From Arthrobacter sp. zg-Y919 (GTDB lineage: Bacteria > Actinomycetota > Actinomycetes > Actinomycetales > Micrococcaceae), in the NCBI RefSeq assembly GCF_030142045.1, contig NZ_CP126242.1, forward strand, positions 1,736,001-1,800,000: a stretch of 64,000 nucleotides of DNA, read 5' to 3'. A program made the translations under genes and the position numbers. The notes below the pieces were generated by a model. It was not told the DNA's origin, made no database searches, and saw only the letters and a list, made by a program, of their open reading frames with translations. Each line of letters begins with the position of its first letter. Within the stretch, counting starts at the first letter, position 1. Positions 53,246 to 61,629 of the stretch are shown one piece after another.

Positions 53246-53769
53246 CCCGGTTGCCGCAGGGCGCCGATGCCACCCTGGACCCGGTCCGGCAGGCACTGGA
53301 GCGGGACGCAGAGACGGCAGCGGCCCGGTCCGAGGCCGACGCCCAACGGCAGGCCGCAGACATTTTGGGCCGCGCCCAGGCGGAGGCGGACACCATCCGC
53401 CGCACCGCCCAGCGCGAGGGTGCCGAAGCAGCCCGCGCCGACGCCGTTGCCTCCTCCGCCCGTGCCCGTCGTCAGGCGCGCCGGACGGTGCTTTCCGAGC
53501 AGGAGCACCTCCGGTCGCTGCTGGCCTCAGAGGTGCAGGAGCAGGTGCGTGAAGTGCGGCGGGACCCCCGCTATCCCCAGATCCTGCGGCGGTTGACCGC
53601 CCAGGCGGACCGGGTCCTCGGACCCATGGCGTCGGTGACCGAAAGTTACAAGGGCGGCGTGACCGGCACCGCAGGCTCCCGGCGGCTGGACCTGTCCCTG
53701 CCCACCCTGGCCGGGCAGGCGCTGGAGGACCACTCCGGGGAGGTGCGTGAGCTATGGGAGCACGCGTGA
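53242..53769 (+). CDS. V/A-type ATPase subunit E
   Basis: A 175-residue stalk subunit. Residues ~15-100 form a long charged helix (DAETAAARSEADAQRQAADI, RARRQARRTVLSEQEHLRSL) and the C-terminal part (RYPQILRRLTAQADRVLGPM) is the globular cap. Together with the G/H-like subunit it would make the peripheral stalk. ATG at 53242 overlaps subunit F; its end overlaps subunit A by 16 bases. Confidence 0.8.
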
Positions 53770-55595
53770 GGCCCCCGGAGGCCGCCGCTTCAAAGGCGAC
53801 GGCACAGGCAGGCACGGCACAAAACAGCACGCCGCAGGGTGGCACCGGCAAAATAACCCGGGTGAACGGACCCCTCGTGGAAATCAGCGGACTGCCGGGA
53901 TTGTCCATGCTCGAGGTGGTCAACATCGGCCCCGACGGCATTGCCGCGCAGGCGGTCTCCATCAACGGCGACGAAGCCACCCTGCAGGCGTACGAATACA
54001 CCGGCGGACTGAAGGCGGGCGACCCGGCCGAACGGACCGGGCACCAGCTCTCCGGGCTGCTGGGACCTGGACTGCTGGGCACGGTCTTCGACGGCCTGCT
54101 GCGCCCGCTTACCTCCGCTCCCCTGTGGCTGACGCAGGAACGGCAGTCTTCCGCGGAGGACCCGGCCGTGCTGGACACCCGGTGGGAGTTCGCCCCGTCG
54201 GTCACCGTTGGGGACAATGTGCGTGCCGGCCAGGTGCTGGGCACCGTCCCCGGAGTGGGGACCATCGAGTTCCGGGTCCTGGCACCGCCGTCGGTCTCTG
54301 GGGAAGTCACCTGGGTGGCCGAGGGCAAGGTCCGGCCGCTGGACCCGGTGGCCCGGATCGGGGGCGTGGAGGTACCCCTGGCGCAGCGCTGGCCGGTACA
54401 CCGTCCCCGGCCCTTCGGCGAGCGCATCACCGATCTGGCGCCGCTGCAGACCGGACAGCGGGTGCTGGATCTGCTCTTCCCCGTTCCCCGCGGTGCGGCG
54501 GCGGCGGTCCCCGGCGGCTTCGGCACCGGCAAGACCCTGACCCTGCAGCAGATCGCCAAGTGGTCCGACGCCGATGTGATTGTCTACGTAGGCTGCGGCG
54601 AGCGCGGCAACGAGATGGCCGACGTACTGGAGGGGCTCTCCGGATTGGACGATCCCCGCACCGGCGGCAAGCTCATCGACCGGACCGTCATCATCGCCAA
54701 CACCTCCAACATGCCGATGATGGCCCGGGAGGCGTCCATTGCCACCGGCGTCACCGTGGCCGAGTTCTTCCGGGACATGGGCTACGACGCCGTGGTGATT
54801 GCCGATTCCACCTCCCGCTGGGCTGAAGCGCTGCGCGAGTTCGCCAACCGCAACGGTGACCTCCCCGCCGAGGAAGGCTACCCGGCCTCCCTCGCCAGTG
54901 AACTGGCCGCGTTCTACGAGCGTGCCGCCCGGGTCCGCACCCTGGGCGGGGCGACGGCGTCGGTCACCGTGATCGGGGCGGTCTCCCCTCCCGGCGGTGA
55001 CATGAGCGAGCCGGTCACCACGGGCACCCAGCGTTTTGTCCGCTCCCTGTGGCTGCTGGACCGGGACCTTGCCTATTCCCGGCACTACCCTGCGGTCAGC
55101 TGGCGGGGTTCGTTCTCCCGGGATGCCGAGTCCCTGGGCCGCTGGTACTCCGCCCACGGGGATCCGGAGTGGGCACAGCGCCGGGCGCGCGCCTCACTGC
55201 TGCTGTCCGAGGCGGACCGGCTCACCGCCCTGGCGGAAATCATCGGCGCAGCCTCCCTCCCCGGGCATGAACAGATGGTGCTGCTGGGCGGGCGGCTAAT
55301 ACGCGACGGGGTGTTGCTGCAGAATGCGCTCAGCCCCAATGACGGCTACAGCTCCGCGGGCAAGGGTGCCGCCCTGCTGCAGACGATGCTGGACGTGGTC
55401 GAGACCTGCCAGACACTGGTGGCGCGCGGCGTGCCGCCGGCCGACGTCGAGCGTTATGACTTCTCCCCCGTCCTCCGCCTGCGGGAGGACACCGGGCCCA
55501 CCGATGCTGACGGCGTCCGCGAGCGCGGCCGGGCGTTTGTGCGCCGGCTTACCGAGACACTGGACCAGCCAACGACCGGAGACGCCAATGGCTAG
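53754..55595 (+). CDS. atpA: V/A-type ATPase catalytic subunit A
   Basis: A 613-residue catalytic subunit. The N-terminal beta-barrel starts around residue 32 (GKITRVNGPLVEISGL), the A-type bulge is present, and Walker A is GGFGTGKT at residues 254-261. GCGERGNEMADVLEG holds the Glu used as general base and DAVVIADSTSRWAEALREF the Walker B region. The first ~30 residues are a Thr/Ala/Gly-rich non-homologous extension, so the true start may be later. It is overlapped with E upstream and B downstream. Confidence 0.96.
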   Translation: MGARVRPPEAAASKATAQAGTAQNSTPQGGTGKITRVNGPLVEISGLPGLSMLEVVNIGPDGIAAQAVSINGDEATLQAYEYTGGLKAGDPAERTGHQLSGLLGPGLLGTVFDGLLRPLTSAPLWLTQERQSSAEDPAVLDTRWEFAPSVTVGDNVRAGQVLGTVPGVGTIEFRVLAPPSVSGEVTWVAEGKVRPLDPVARIGGVEVPLAQRWPVHRPRPFGERITDLAPLQTGQRVLDLLFPVPRGAAAAVPGGFGTGKTLTLQQIAKWSDADVIVYVGCGERGNEMADVLEGLSGLDDPRTGGKLIDRTVIIANTSNMPMMAREASIATGVTVAEFFRDMGYDAVVIADSTSRWAEALREFANRNGDLPAEEGYPASLASELAAFYERAARVRTLGGATASVTVIGAVSPPGGDMSEPVTTGTQRFVRSLWLLDRDLAYSRHYPAVSWRGSFSRDAESLGRWYSAHGDPEWAQRRARASLLLSEADRLTALAEIIGAASLPGHEQMVLLGGRLIRDGVLLQNALSPNDGYSSAGKGAALLQTMLDVVETCQTLVARGVPPADVERYDFSPVLRLREDTGPTDADGVRERGRAFVRRLTETLDQPTTGDANG

Positions 55596-56994
55596 CGGAA
55601 ACCGGGCGCAGGTAGGCCACAGCGACGTACGGGAACTGCGCGGACCGCTGCTGGTCCTCGGAGACACCGAGGGGGTGGGCTGGGACGAGTTCGCCACGGT
55701 CGACGTCGACGGCGGTCCGCAGCGGCACGGGCTGGTGCTGGAGGTCGACGGCGACGAAACGACCCTGCAGGTGCTTGAAGGCACTGAGGGCATGGCGCTG
55801 GGCGGAGTGGAGGTCCGGTTCCAGGGCAGGCCTCTGGCGGTACCGGTGGGCACCGGCTGGCTCGGCCGGGTCTGCAACGGTCGCGGTGAGCCGCTCGACG
55901 GCGGTCCACCCGTCACGGCTGACCATGTTTCCCCGGTAGGCGGCTGGCCCCTAAACCCCGTCTACCGGGAGCCGCCCCAGGATCCGGTGATTACCGGCGT
56001 CTCCGTGGTGGATGCCCTGACCACCCTGGTCCGGGGGCAGAAGCTGCCGATCTTCTCCATCCCCGGGCTGCCGCATCTGACCCTGGCCACGCAGATCGCC
56101 GCGCAGGCCACCGCTTCCTCCGGACGGGCGTTCCGGGTGGTCTTCGCGGCCATGGGCATGACCCACGCTGACATCGCCTATATCCGGGACCGGCTGGAGG
56201 AACGCTCCGCAGCCGGTGAGCTGGTGCTGCTGCTCAATGCCGCCGACGATCCGGTGATTGAACGCATCCTCACCCCGCGGATCGCCCTCACCATCGCCGA
56301 GTCCCTGGCGTACGACGACGGCTCGGACGTGCTGGTGGTGATGTCGGATATGACCAGCTATGCCGAGGCCGTACGCGAGGTCTCCGCCGCACGCCGGGAA
56401 ATCCCTGCCCGGCGCGGCTACCCCGGCTACTTGTACAGCGACCTGGCGACTCTCTACGAACGCTGCGGCCGCGTCCGCGGGCGGGAAGGATCGGTGACCG
56501 TTGTGCCGGTGCTGACCATGCCCGCCGGGGACATCACCCACCCCGTGCCGGACCTCACCGGCTACATCACCGAGGGACAGGTGGTGCTCGACGGCGACAT
56601 CGACGCCCGCGGGATCTACCCGCCGGTGGACGTGCTCTCCTCCCTCTCCCGCCTGATGCGCAGCGGCGCCGGGCGGGGACGCACCCGGGAGGACCACCTC
56701 GACGTCGCAGCGCAGATTCTGTCCGCCATGGCCCGTGCCCGCTCTGCCTCGGAACTCGCTGAACTAGTGGGTGCGGCGGCCCTGAGCGACACCGACAAGG
56801 CCTACATCGAGTTCCGGACCGTCGTGGAGCGGGAACTGCTCAACCAGGGGCGTGACGAGCTGCGCAGCCTGGAGCAGACACTGGACCTGGCCTGGCAGGC
56901 CCTGTCCCTGCTGCCGCGCCGGGAACTGACCATGCTGTCCTCCGAGTTCCTGGACCGGTATCTGCCCGGTTCGGGCGGCGGGGCGGGGATGTGA
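55588..56994 (+). CDS. atpB: V/A-type ATPase regulatory subunit B
   Basis: A 468-residue non-catalytic subunit. It lacks the P-loop, having FSIPGLPHLTLATQIAAQA at that place, and has VFAAMGMTHADIAYIRDRLE and VLTMPAGDITHPVPDLTGYI, typical B-subunit blocks. SSLSRLMRSGAGRGRTREDH carries the arginine finger region. It alternates with A to form the headpiece. The ATG overlaps the A stop by 8 bases. A repeat array lies just after its stop. Confidence 0.95.
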   Translation: MASGNRAQVGHSDVRELRGPLLVLGDTEGVGWDEFATVDVDGGPQRHGLVLEVDGDETTLQVLEGTEGMALGGVEVRFQGRPLAVPVGTGWLGRVCNGRGEPLDGGPPVTADHVSPVGGWPLNPVYREPPQDPVITGVSVVDALTTLVRGQKLPIFSIPGLPHLTLATQIAAQATASSGRAFRVVFAAMGMTHADIAYIRDRLEERSAAGELVLLLNAADDPVIERILTPRIALTIAESLAYDDGSDVLVVMSDMTSYAEAVREVSAARREIPARRGYPGYLYSDLATLYERCGRVRGREGSVTVVPVLTMPAGDITHPVPDLTGYITEGQVVLDGDIDARGIYPPVDVLSSLSRLMRSGAGRGRTREDHLDVAAQILSAMARARSASELAELVGAAALSDTDKAYIEFRTVVERELLNQGRDELRSLEQTLDLAWQALSLLPRRELTMLSSEFLDRYLPGSGGGAGM

Positions 56995-57003
56995 GCGGGT
57001 TCG

Positions 57004-57082
57004 TGAGCTGGCTCGTGGGAGGGCGTTTGAGCGGGCGTTTGAGCGGGCGTTTGAGCGGGCGTTTGAGCTGGCTCGTGGGAGG
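57004..57082. repeat. Direct and tandem repeats between ATPase B and D genes
   Basis: The 19-bp sequence TGAGCTGGCTCGTGGGAGG occurs at 57004-57022 and again at 57064-57082. Between them lie three perfect tandem copies of GCGTTTGAGCGG (57023-57058) and a partial fourth. The 12-base GTGAGCGGGTTC at the B stop (56991) also recurs at the D start (57092). The second GGGAGG serves as the D ribosome site, so the array controls or spaces D translation. Confidence 0.9.
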
Positions 57083-57091
57083 AACGCAACC

Positions 57092-57691
57092 GTGAGCGGG
57101 TTCCGGTCCGGCGGCAGCCGCGCCGAGCGGGCCGAGGTGCAGCGCAGGCTCGCCACGGCCCGGCGGGGTGCGGAACTGCTGGAACGGAAGCAGCGCATCC
57201 TGCAGGCGGCCATCGACGGGCTACGGGAGCAGGCCGAGGCTGGGACCCGGACGTGGGAAACCGCTGCCGGTGCGGCTGCGGTTTGGCTGCAGCGCAGTAC
57301 CGGGCTGGACGGTGCGGACCGGCTGCTGGCGGCGTCGCCGTCGGACGCTGCGGTCGCCGTCGTGCAGTGGGGCGGGGCCATGGGTATTTCCTATCCCGAG
57401 GCGGCGTCCTGCACAGTGCCGTCCGCTCCACCCGCTGGCGGCAGCTCGGCCCTCGCCTATGCGGCCTCGGCGCACCGGGCCGCATTGGAAGCGGCGGTGT
57501 CCGCAGCGGCCGGGCAGCGTGCGCTGCTGCTGGTCTCGGAGGAACTGGCCGCCACCCGTACCCGGCAGCGGGCGGTGGAAAACCGGTGGATCCCCCGGCT
57601 GGAGGAACAGCTGACCGCCATCGAGCGCCGGATCGCCGAGCAGGAGCTGGAGGAGAGCCTGCGGCTGCGCTGGGCTGCAGGGCTGATGTGA
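57092..57691 (+). CDS. V/A-type ATPase subunit D
   Basis: A 199-residue central-shaft subunit. It is a long helical protein starting with RLATARRGAELLERKQRILQ (the conserved LxxKQ turn) and ending with TRTRQRAVENRWIPRLEEQL, both D-subunit signatures. The middle is a short loop-rich part (ISYPEAASCTVPSAPPAGG). GTG start, GGGAGG 9 bases upstream. A 97-base gap with repeats separates it from B, in contrast to the overlaps elsewhere in the operon. Confidence 0.88.
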   Translation: MSGFRSGGSRAERAEVQRRLATARRGAELLERKQRILQAAIDGLREQAEAGTRTWETAAGAAAVWLQRSTGLDGADRLLAASPSDAAVAVVQWGGAMGISYPEAASCTVPSAPPAGGSSALAYAASAHRAALEAAVSAAAGQRALLLVSEELAATRTRQRAVENRWIPRLEEQLTAIERRIAEQELEESLRLRWAAGLM

Positions 57692-57715
57692 GGCGGGAGG
57701 CTTCCCGTTTCAGCA

Positions 57716-57776
57716 ATCGATTCAGCACGATTTACCGTTTTTGCGGCCGGAAATCGGTAAATTGTGCTGAATCGAT
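57716..57776. terminator. Long inverted repeat after ATPase operon
   Basis: Arms 57716-57737 and 57755-57776 are complementary over 22 bp with one mismatch (outer part ATCGATTCAGCAC, inner TTTACCG) around a 17-base loop. Located 25 bases after the D stop and before the convergent thiolase. It is likely a bidirectional terminator or an extragenic palindromic element. Confidence 0.65.
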
Positions 57777-57813
57777 GCGGAACGCGCCGTCGTGAAGGTC
57801 CCCGGAACCCCGC

Positions 57814-58980
57814 CTACAGCCGGAAGCCCTCGTCGAGGCGCTCGATGATGGTGACGTTGGCCTGGCCGCCGCCCTCGCACATGGTCTGCAGCCCGTAGCG
57901 GCCGCCGGTGCGCTCGAGCTCGTGCAGCAGGGTGGTCATGATCCGGGCACCCGTGGCACCGATCGGATGGCCCAGCGCGATGCCGCCGCCGTTGACGTTC
58001 ACCTTGTCCATGTCGACGCCGAGTTCCCGCTGCCAGGCCAGCACCACGGAGGCGAAGGCCTCGTTGATTTCGAGCAGGTCCATGTCCCCGATACTCATCC
58101 CGGTGCGCTTCAGCGCATGCCGGGTGGCTTCGATGGGGGCGCTGAGCATCATGACGGGATCATCGCCGCGGGCGGAAATCGAGTGGATCCGGGCGCGGGG
58201 CTTCAGCCCGTAGCGGCGCACCGCGTCTTCGGACGCCACCAGCAGCACGGCGGCGGCATCGGAAATCTGCGACGACGTGGCCGCGGTCAGGGACCCGCCC
58301 TCCGCCAGCGGTGCCAGGGTGGCGATCTTTGCACGGTTCGGGTCGCGGGGACCCTCGTCCGCGGTGACGCCGTTCATCGGCAGGATTTCCCGGTCGAAGC
58401 GGCCCCCGGCCTGCGCGGCAATGGCGCGGACGTGGGATTCGACGGCGAAGTCCTCCATCTCCTCACGCGTCAGGCCCCACTGCTTCACCATCATTTCCGC
58501 CCCGATGAACTGGGAGATCTGCTGGTCTCCGTAACGCTTTTCCCAACCCACGGAGCCGGCAAACGGGTTCGGGAAACCAAGCTCCTTGGCTGCGGAGTTC
58601 GCGAAGGACAGCGGCACGGAGGACATGCTCTGCACCCCGCCGGCAATCACCAGGTCGCTGGTTCCGCTCATGACGGCCTGCGCGGCATAGGACACAGCCT
58701 GCTGCCCGGAGCCGCACTGGCGCTCCACGGTGGTGCCGGGGACCCGTTCGGACAGTCCGGCGGCGAGCCAGGAGGTGCGGGCGATATCCATGGCCTGCGG
58801 TCCCACCTGGTCAATGGCACCGAGGATGACCTCGTCGTACTCCTCGGAGTCGATCCCAGCGCGCCGGACCGTTTCGGCGATCACGTGCGCGGCGAGGTCG
58901 GCAGGGTGGACCTTGCTCAGGCCCCCGTTGCGCTTGCCGACGGGAGTGCGGACGGCGTCGATGATGAACGCTTCAGCCAT
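57814..58980 (-). CDS. Acetyl-CoA C-acyltransferase (thiolase)
   Basis: A 388-residue thiolase resembling FadA5/FadA6 of actinobacterial lipid and steroid catabolism. The nucleophile Cys is in VERQCGSGQQAVSY, the active His in GGGIALGHPIGATGAR and the second Cys in MCEGGGQAN. It condenses or cleaves beta-ketoacyl-CoA. The start MAEAFIIDAVRTPVG at 58980 fits the family; the longer frame does not. Chain-length preference cannot be inferred. Confidence 0.93.
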   Translation of the reverse strand: MAEAFIIDAVRTPVGKRNGGLSKVHPADLAAHVIAETVRRAGIDSEEYDEVILGAIDQVGPQAMDIARTSWLAAGLSERVPGTTVERQCGSGQQAVSYAAQAVMSGTSDLVIAGGVQSMSSVPLSFANSAAKELGFPNPFAGSVGWEKRYGDQQISQFIGAEMMVKQWGLTREEMEDFAVESHVRAIAAQAGGRFDREILPMNGVTADEGPRDPNRAKIATLAPLAEGGSLTAATSSQISDAAAVLLVASEDAVRRYGLKPRARIHSISARGDDPVMMLSAPIEATRHALKRTGMSIGDMDLLEINEAFASVVLAWQRELGVDMDKVNVNGGGIALGHPIGATGARIMTTLLHELERTGGRYGLQTMCEGGGQANVTIIERLDEGFRL

Positions 58981-59293
58981 GGTGGCGGGCCTTTCGTCGT
59001 TGTAAGGCAGTCTGGTTCCAGGTCTTTGGACCCGGGTGCGGCACCCGGTGCCGGAGGCACGTGCCGTGCACCACAATAGGCGCTCCAGCCGGGCCGGTCA
59101 CCAGACCGCTGGTATGTGTCCAACCGCGCCGCCTTCCCTCTCTGCAGTACCCGGCGACGACGGCGGCACCCCCGTCCGGGCGCCCGGCGGCTGACGGGTA
59201 GAATGAAAAAGCTGTGTTCTGAGCAGCCGGCTGCCGGGTACCACGCAGTTCCACCCACCAGCAGTTCCACCACCAGAGTCTGAAAGCAGCGGA
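58981..59293. other. Divergent intergenic region, thiolase/prfC
   Basis: 313 bases between two divergent genes. TAGAAT at 59199-59204 is a possible -10 box for prfC; no clear -35 is visible. AAAGCAGCGGA precedes the prfC start. On the minus side GAAAGG precedes the thiolase ATG. No gene seen. Confidence 0.5.
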
Positions 59294-60925
59294 GTGTCCC
59301 AACAGGTTTCCACCCCCGTCAGCGCCACCGCCACCAAAGAGATCGTCAAGGAGTCCGCCCGACGGCGTACCTTTGCCGTCATCTCGCACCCCGACGCCGG
59401 TAAGTCCACGCTCACCGAAGCGCTGGCCCTGCACGCCCGGGTGATCGGCACGGCCGGTGCCACCAACGGCAAGGAAAACCGCCGCGAAACGGTGTCCGAC
59501 TGGATGCAGATGGAAAAGGACCGCGGCATCTCCATCAGCTCCACGGCCCTGCAGTTCGCCTACGGCGACACTGTCATCAACCTGCTGGACACCCCCGGCC
59601 ACGCCGACTTCTCCGAGGACACCTACCGCGTCCTCGCCGCCGTGGACTGTGCCGTCATGCTGGTGGACGCCGCCAAGGGCCTGGAAACCCAGACCATGAA
59701 GCTCTTCGAGGTCTGCCGCTCCCGGAACCTGCCCATCATCACCGTCATCAACAAGTGGGACCGGCCCGGCCTGGACCCGCTGGCCCTGATGGATGAGATC
59801 ACCGAACGCACCGGCCTCGAGCCCATGCCGCTGACCTGGGCCGTGGGCATTGCCGGCGATTTCCGCGGCGTCTGGGACCTGCAGAAGGACGAATACGTCC
59901 ACTTCGAACGGCAGAACTCCGGCGCTTCGCTCGCCAAGGAAGAGCACTTCACCCCCGAGCAGGCCGTGGAGCGCGAAGGCGACGTCTGGACCGATTCGCT
60001 GGACGAAGCCGAACTGGTCATTGACGGCCGTGAATTCGACCGCAACAAGTTCCTGGACGCCAAGGCGACGCCGATCCTGTTTTCCTCCGCTGCCTTGAAC
60101 TTCGGCGTCAAGCAGATCCTGGATGCCCTGGTGGACCTGGCGCCGTCGGCCACGGCACGCGAAGACAAGGACGGCGGCCTCCGCCCGGTCGAGGCACCGT
60201 TCTCCGGATTCGTGTTCAAGGTGCAGGCCGGCATGAACAAGGCCCACCGCGACCACGTGGCGTTCATCCGTGTCTGCTCCGGCATCTTCGAACGCGGCAT
60301 GGTGGTCACGCACTCCAACACCGGCAAGACCTTCGCCACCAAGTACGCCCAGCACCTGTTCGGCCGCGAACGCGAAGTCATCGACCAGGCGTATCCGGGC
60401 GACGTCGTCGGGCTGGTCAACGCCTCCGCCCTGCGGGTGGGCGACAGCCTCTATGTCGAGGAACCGGTGGAATACCCGCCCATCCCGTTCTTCTCCCCCG
60501 AACACTTCCGCGTGGCACGGTCCCAGGACCCCAGCCGGTACAAGCAGTTCCGGCGCGGCATCGACCAGCTCGAGCACGAGGGCATCATCCAGGTGCTTCG
60601 CTCGGACCGGCGCGGCGATCAGGCTCCGGTGCTGGCCGCCGTCGGCCCGATGCAGTTCGAAGTGGTCGAGGACCGCATGACGCAGGACTTCAACGCGCCC
60701 ATGCGTTACGAGCAGCTCTCCTACTCACTGGCCCGGCTCACCACCGCCGACGCCGCGGAGATCCTCAGTAACGTGCACGGCGCGGAAGTGCTGGTAAGGA
60801 CCGACGGCGCCTACGTGGCCGTCTTCAACGATGTCTGGGCGCTGCGCCGGGTCGAGAAGAACCACCCGGAGATCAGCCTGACCGTCATCGGCACCGAGTC
60901 CCCGAACAGCAGCCGCGGGTACTAG
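59294..60925 (+). CDS. prfC: Peptide chain release factor 3
   Basis: A 543-residue class II release factor GTPase that recycles RF1/RF2 from the ribosome. G1 is AVISHPDAGKSTLTEALA, G2 with DRGISISSTALQF, G3 is LLDTPGHADFSEDTYRVL, and G4 is VINKWDRPG; later domains end with LRRVEKNHPEISLTVIGTES. The length is normal. The start is GTG at 59294. RF3 is widespread but not universal in actinobacteria. Confidence 0.96.
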   Translation: MSQQVSTPVSATATKEIVKESARRRTFAVISHPDAGKSTLTEALALHARVIGTAGATNGKENRRETVSDWMQMEKDRGISISSTALQFAYGDTVINLLDTPGHADFSEDTYRVLAAVDCAVMLVDAAKGLETQTMKLFEVCRSRNLPIITVINKWDRPGLDPLALMDEITERTGLEPMPLTWAVGIAGDFRGVWDLQKDEYVHFERQNSGASLAKEEHFTPEQAVEREGDVWTDSLDEAELVIDGREFDRNKFLDAKATPILFSSAALNFGVKQILDALVDLAPSATAREDKDGGLRPVEAPFSGFVFKVQAGMNKAHRDHVAFIRVCSGIFERGMVVTHSNTGKTFATKYAQHLFGREREVIDQAYPGDVVGLVNASALRVGDSLYVEEPVEYPPIPFFSPEHFRVARSQDPSRYKQFRRGIDQLEHEGIIQVLRSDRRGDQAPVLAAVGPMQFEVVEDRMTQDFNAPMRYEQLSYSLARLTTADAAEILSNVHGAEVLVRTDGAYVAVFNDVWALRRVEKNHPEISLTVIGTESPNSSRGY

Positions 60926-61006
60926 GGCCTGCATCCCGGCAGAACACTTAGGTCAGTGCAGAAGATCAGTGCAGAAGAACCGAACAGATTCCGCATTCCG
61001 CACACG

Positions 61007-61020
61007 GTTAGGTACCTAAC
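61007..61020. promoter_or_regulatory. Perfect palindrome upstream of lipoprotein gene
   Basis: GTTAGGTACCTAAC is a 14-bp perfect palindrome ending 17 bases before the ATG at 61038. It loosely resembles half-sites of DtxR/IdeR iron boxes (TTAGGT) but is too short for the 19-bp consensus. Regulator unknown. Confidence 0.45.
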
Positions 61021-61037
61021 TTCGCTAGCCTGTCCGC

Positions 61038-61445
61038 ATGACATGCAAAGGGATAGCGGTTGGCGCGGTTCTTTTGGCTGCCTCACTGCTAACGACGGGA
61101 TGCGGGGGCGGTGCGGCCGCGCCGCCGGCTGACCCGGCCGGGACCGTGAAACCCGCACCAGGGGTCCAGCCTGCCCCGCAGATCGAGTGTCCGAGCGCCG
61201 CGGACACGGCACCGGCTGCGCAGGTGGAGGTCGTAGAGCCCGTGCCTGCGGGCCAGTCTGCCGCTCCGGATCAGCCTGTCCCTCCGAACGAGGCCGGCCC
61301 CGAAGCAACACCGGTTGACCCCGATCCCTGCGGGCTGAGCACGTCGCACTCCGCAGGGCCTGACGAGACGGGGTACTGGACGCAGGAACGCATGGACAGC
61401 GCCACCGCAGCGCCGATGCCCATTGAGGGCGAGCCCCGGAGATGA
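61038..61445 (+). CDS. Small lipoprotein, Pro/Ala-rich
   Basis: A 135-residue exported lipoprotein. The signal peptide is residues 1-21 with lipobox LTTGC followed by GGG. The rest is Pro/Ala/Glu-rich, with two Cys (IECPSAAD, DPDPCGLS). It ends with GYWTQERMDSATAAPMP, a motif I know from the pro-region of secreted trypsin-like peptidases, but no peptidase domain follows. It may be a truncated relative. No ribosome site is obvious. Confidence 0.7.
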   Translation: MTCKGIAVGAVLLAASLLTTGCGGGAAAPPADPAGTVKPAPGVQPAPQIECPSAADTAPAAQVEVVEPVPAGQSAAPDQPVPPNEAGPEATPVDPDPCGLSTSHSAGPDETGYWTQERMDSATAAPMPIEGEPRR

Positions 61446-61629
61446 GCCACTCATCCGTCGCAGCACAGCAGAACTGTGGGAGTGACCGCGATCACCCTGT
61501 GCCGAGCATAAGCAGTCCTAATCAGTTGCAGGTTTTCCGGTAAGCATTAGGAATTCGTGAGTATGCTGGCGGCACAACTCCGCCAGCCGCCCCAGCGTCA
61601 CAGGGGAAGGCCCGTTCCGGAAGGCAACC

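Noticed and set aside
53790..55157. 455-codon minus-strand frame inside ATPase subunit A
   Set aside because: Shadow of subunit A.
58973..60577. 534-codon minus-strand frame opposite prfC
   Set aside because: Antisense of a strongly recognised GTPase gene; no motifs of its own.
61007..61020. Iron box (DtxR/IdeR site)
   Set aside because: Only TTAGGT half-sites are present and the palindrome is 14 bp, not the 19-bp consensus; kept as an unassigned palindrome.
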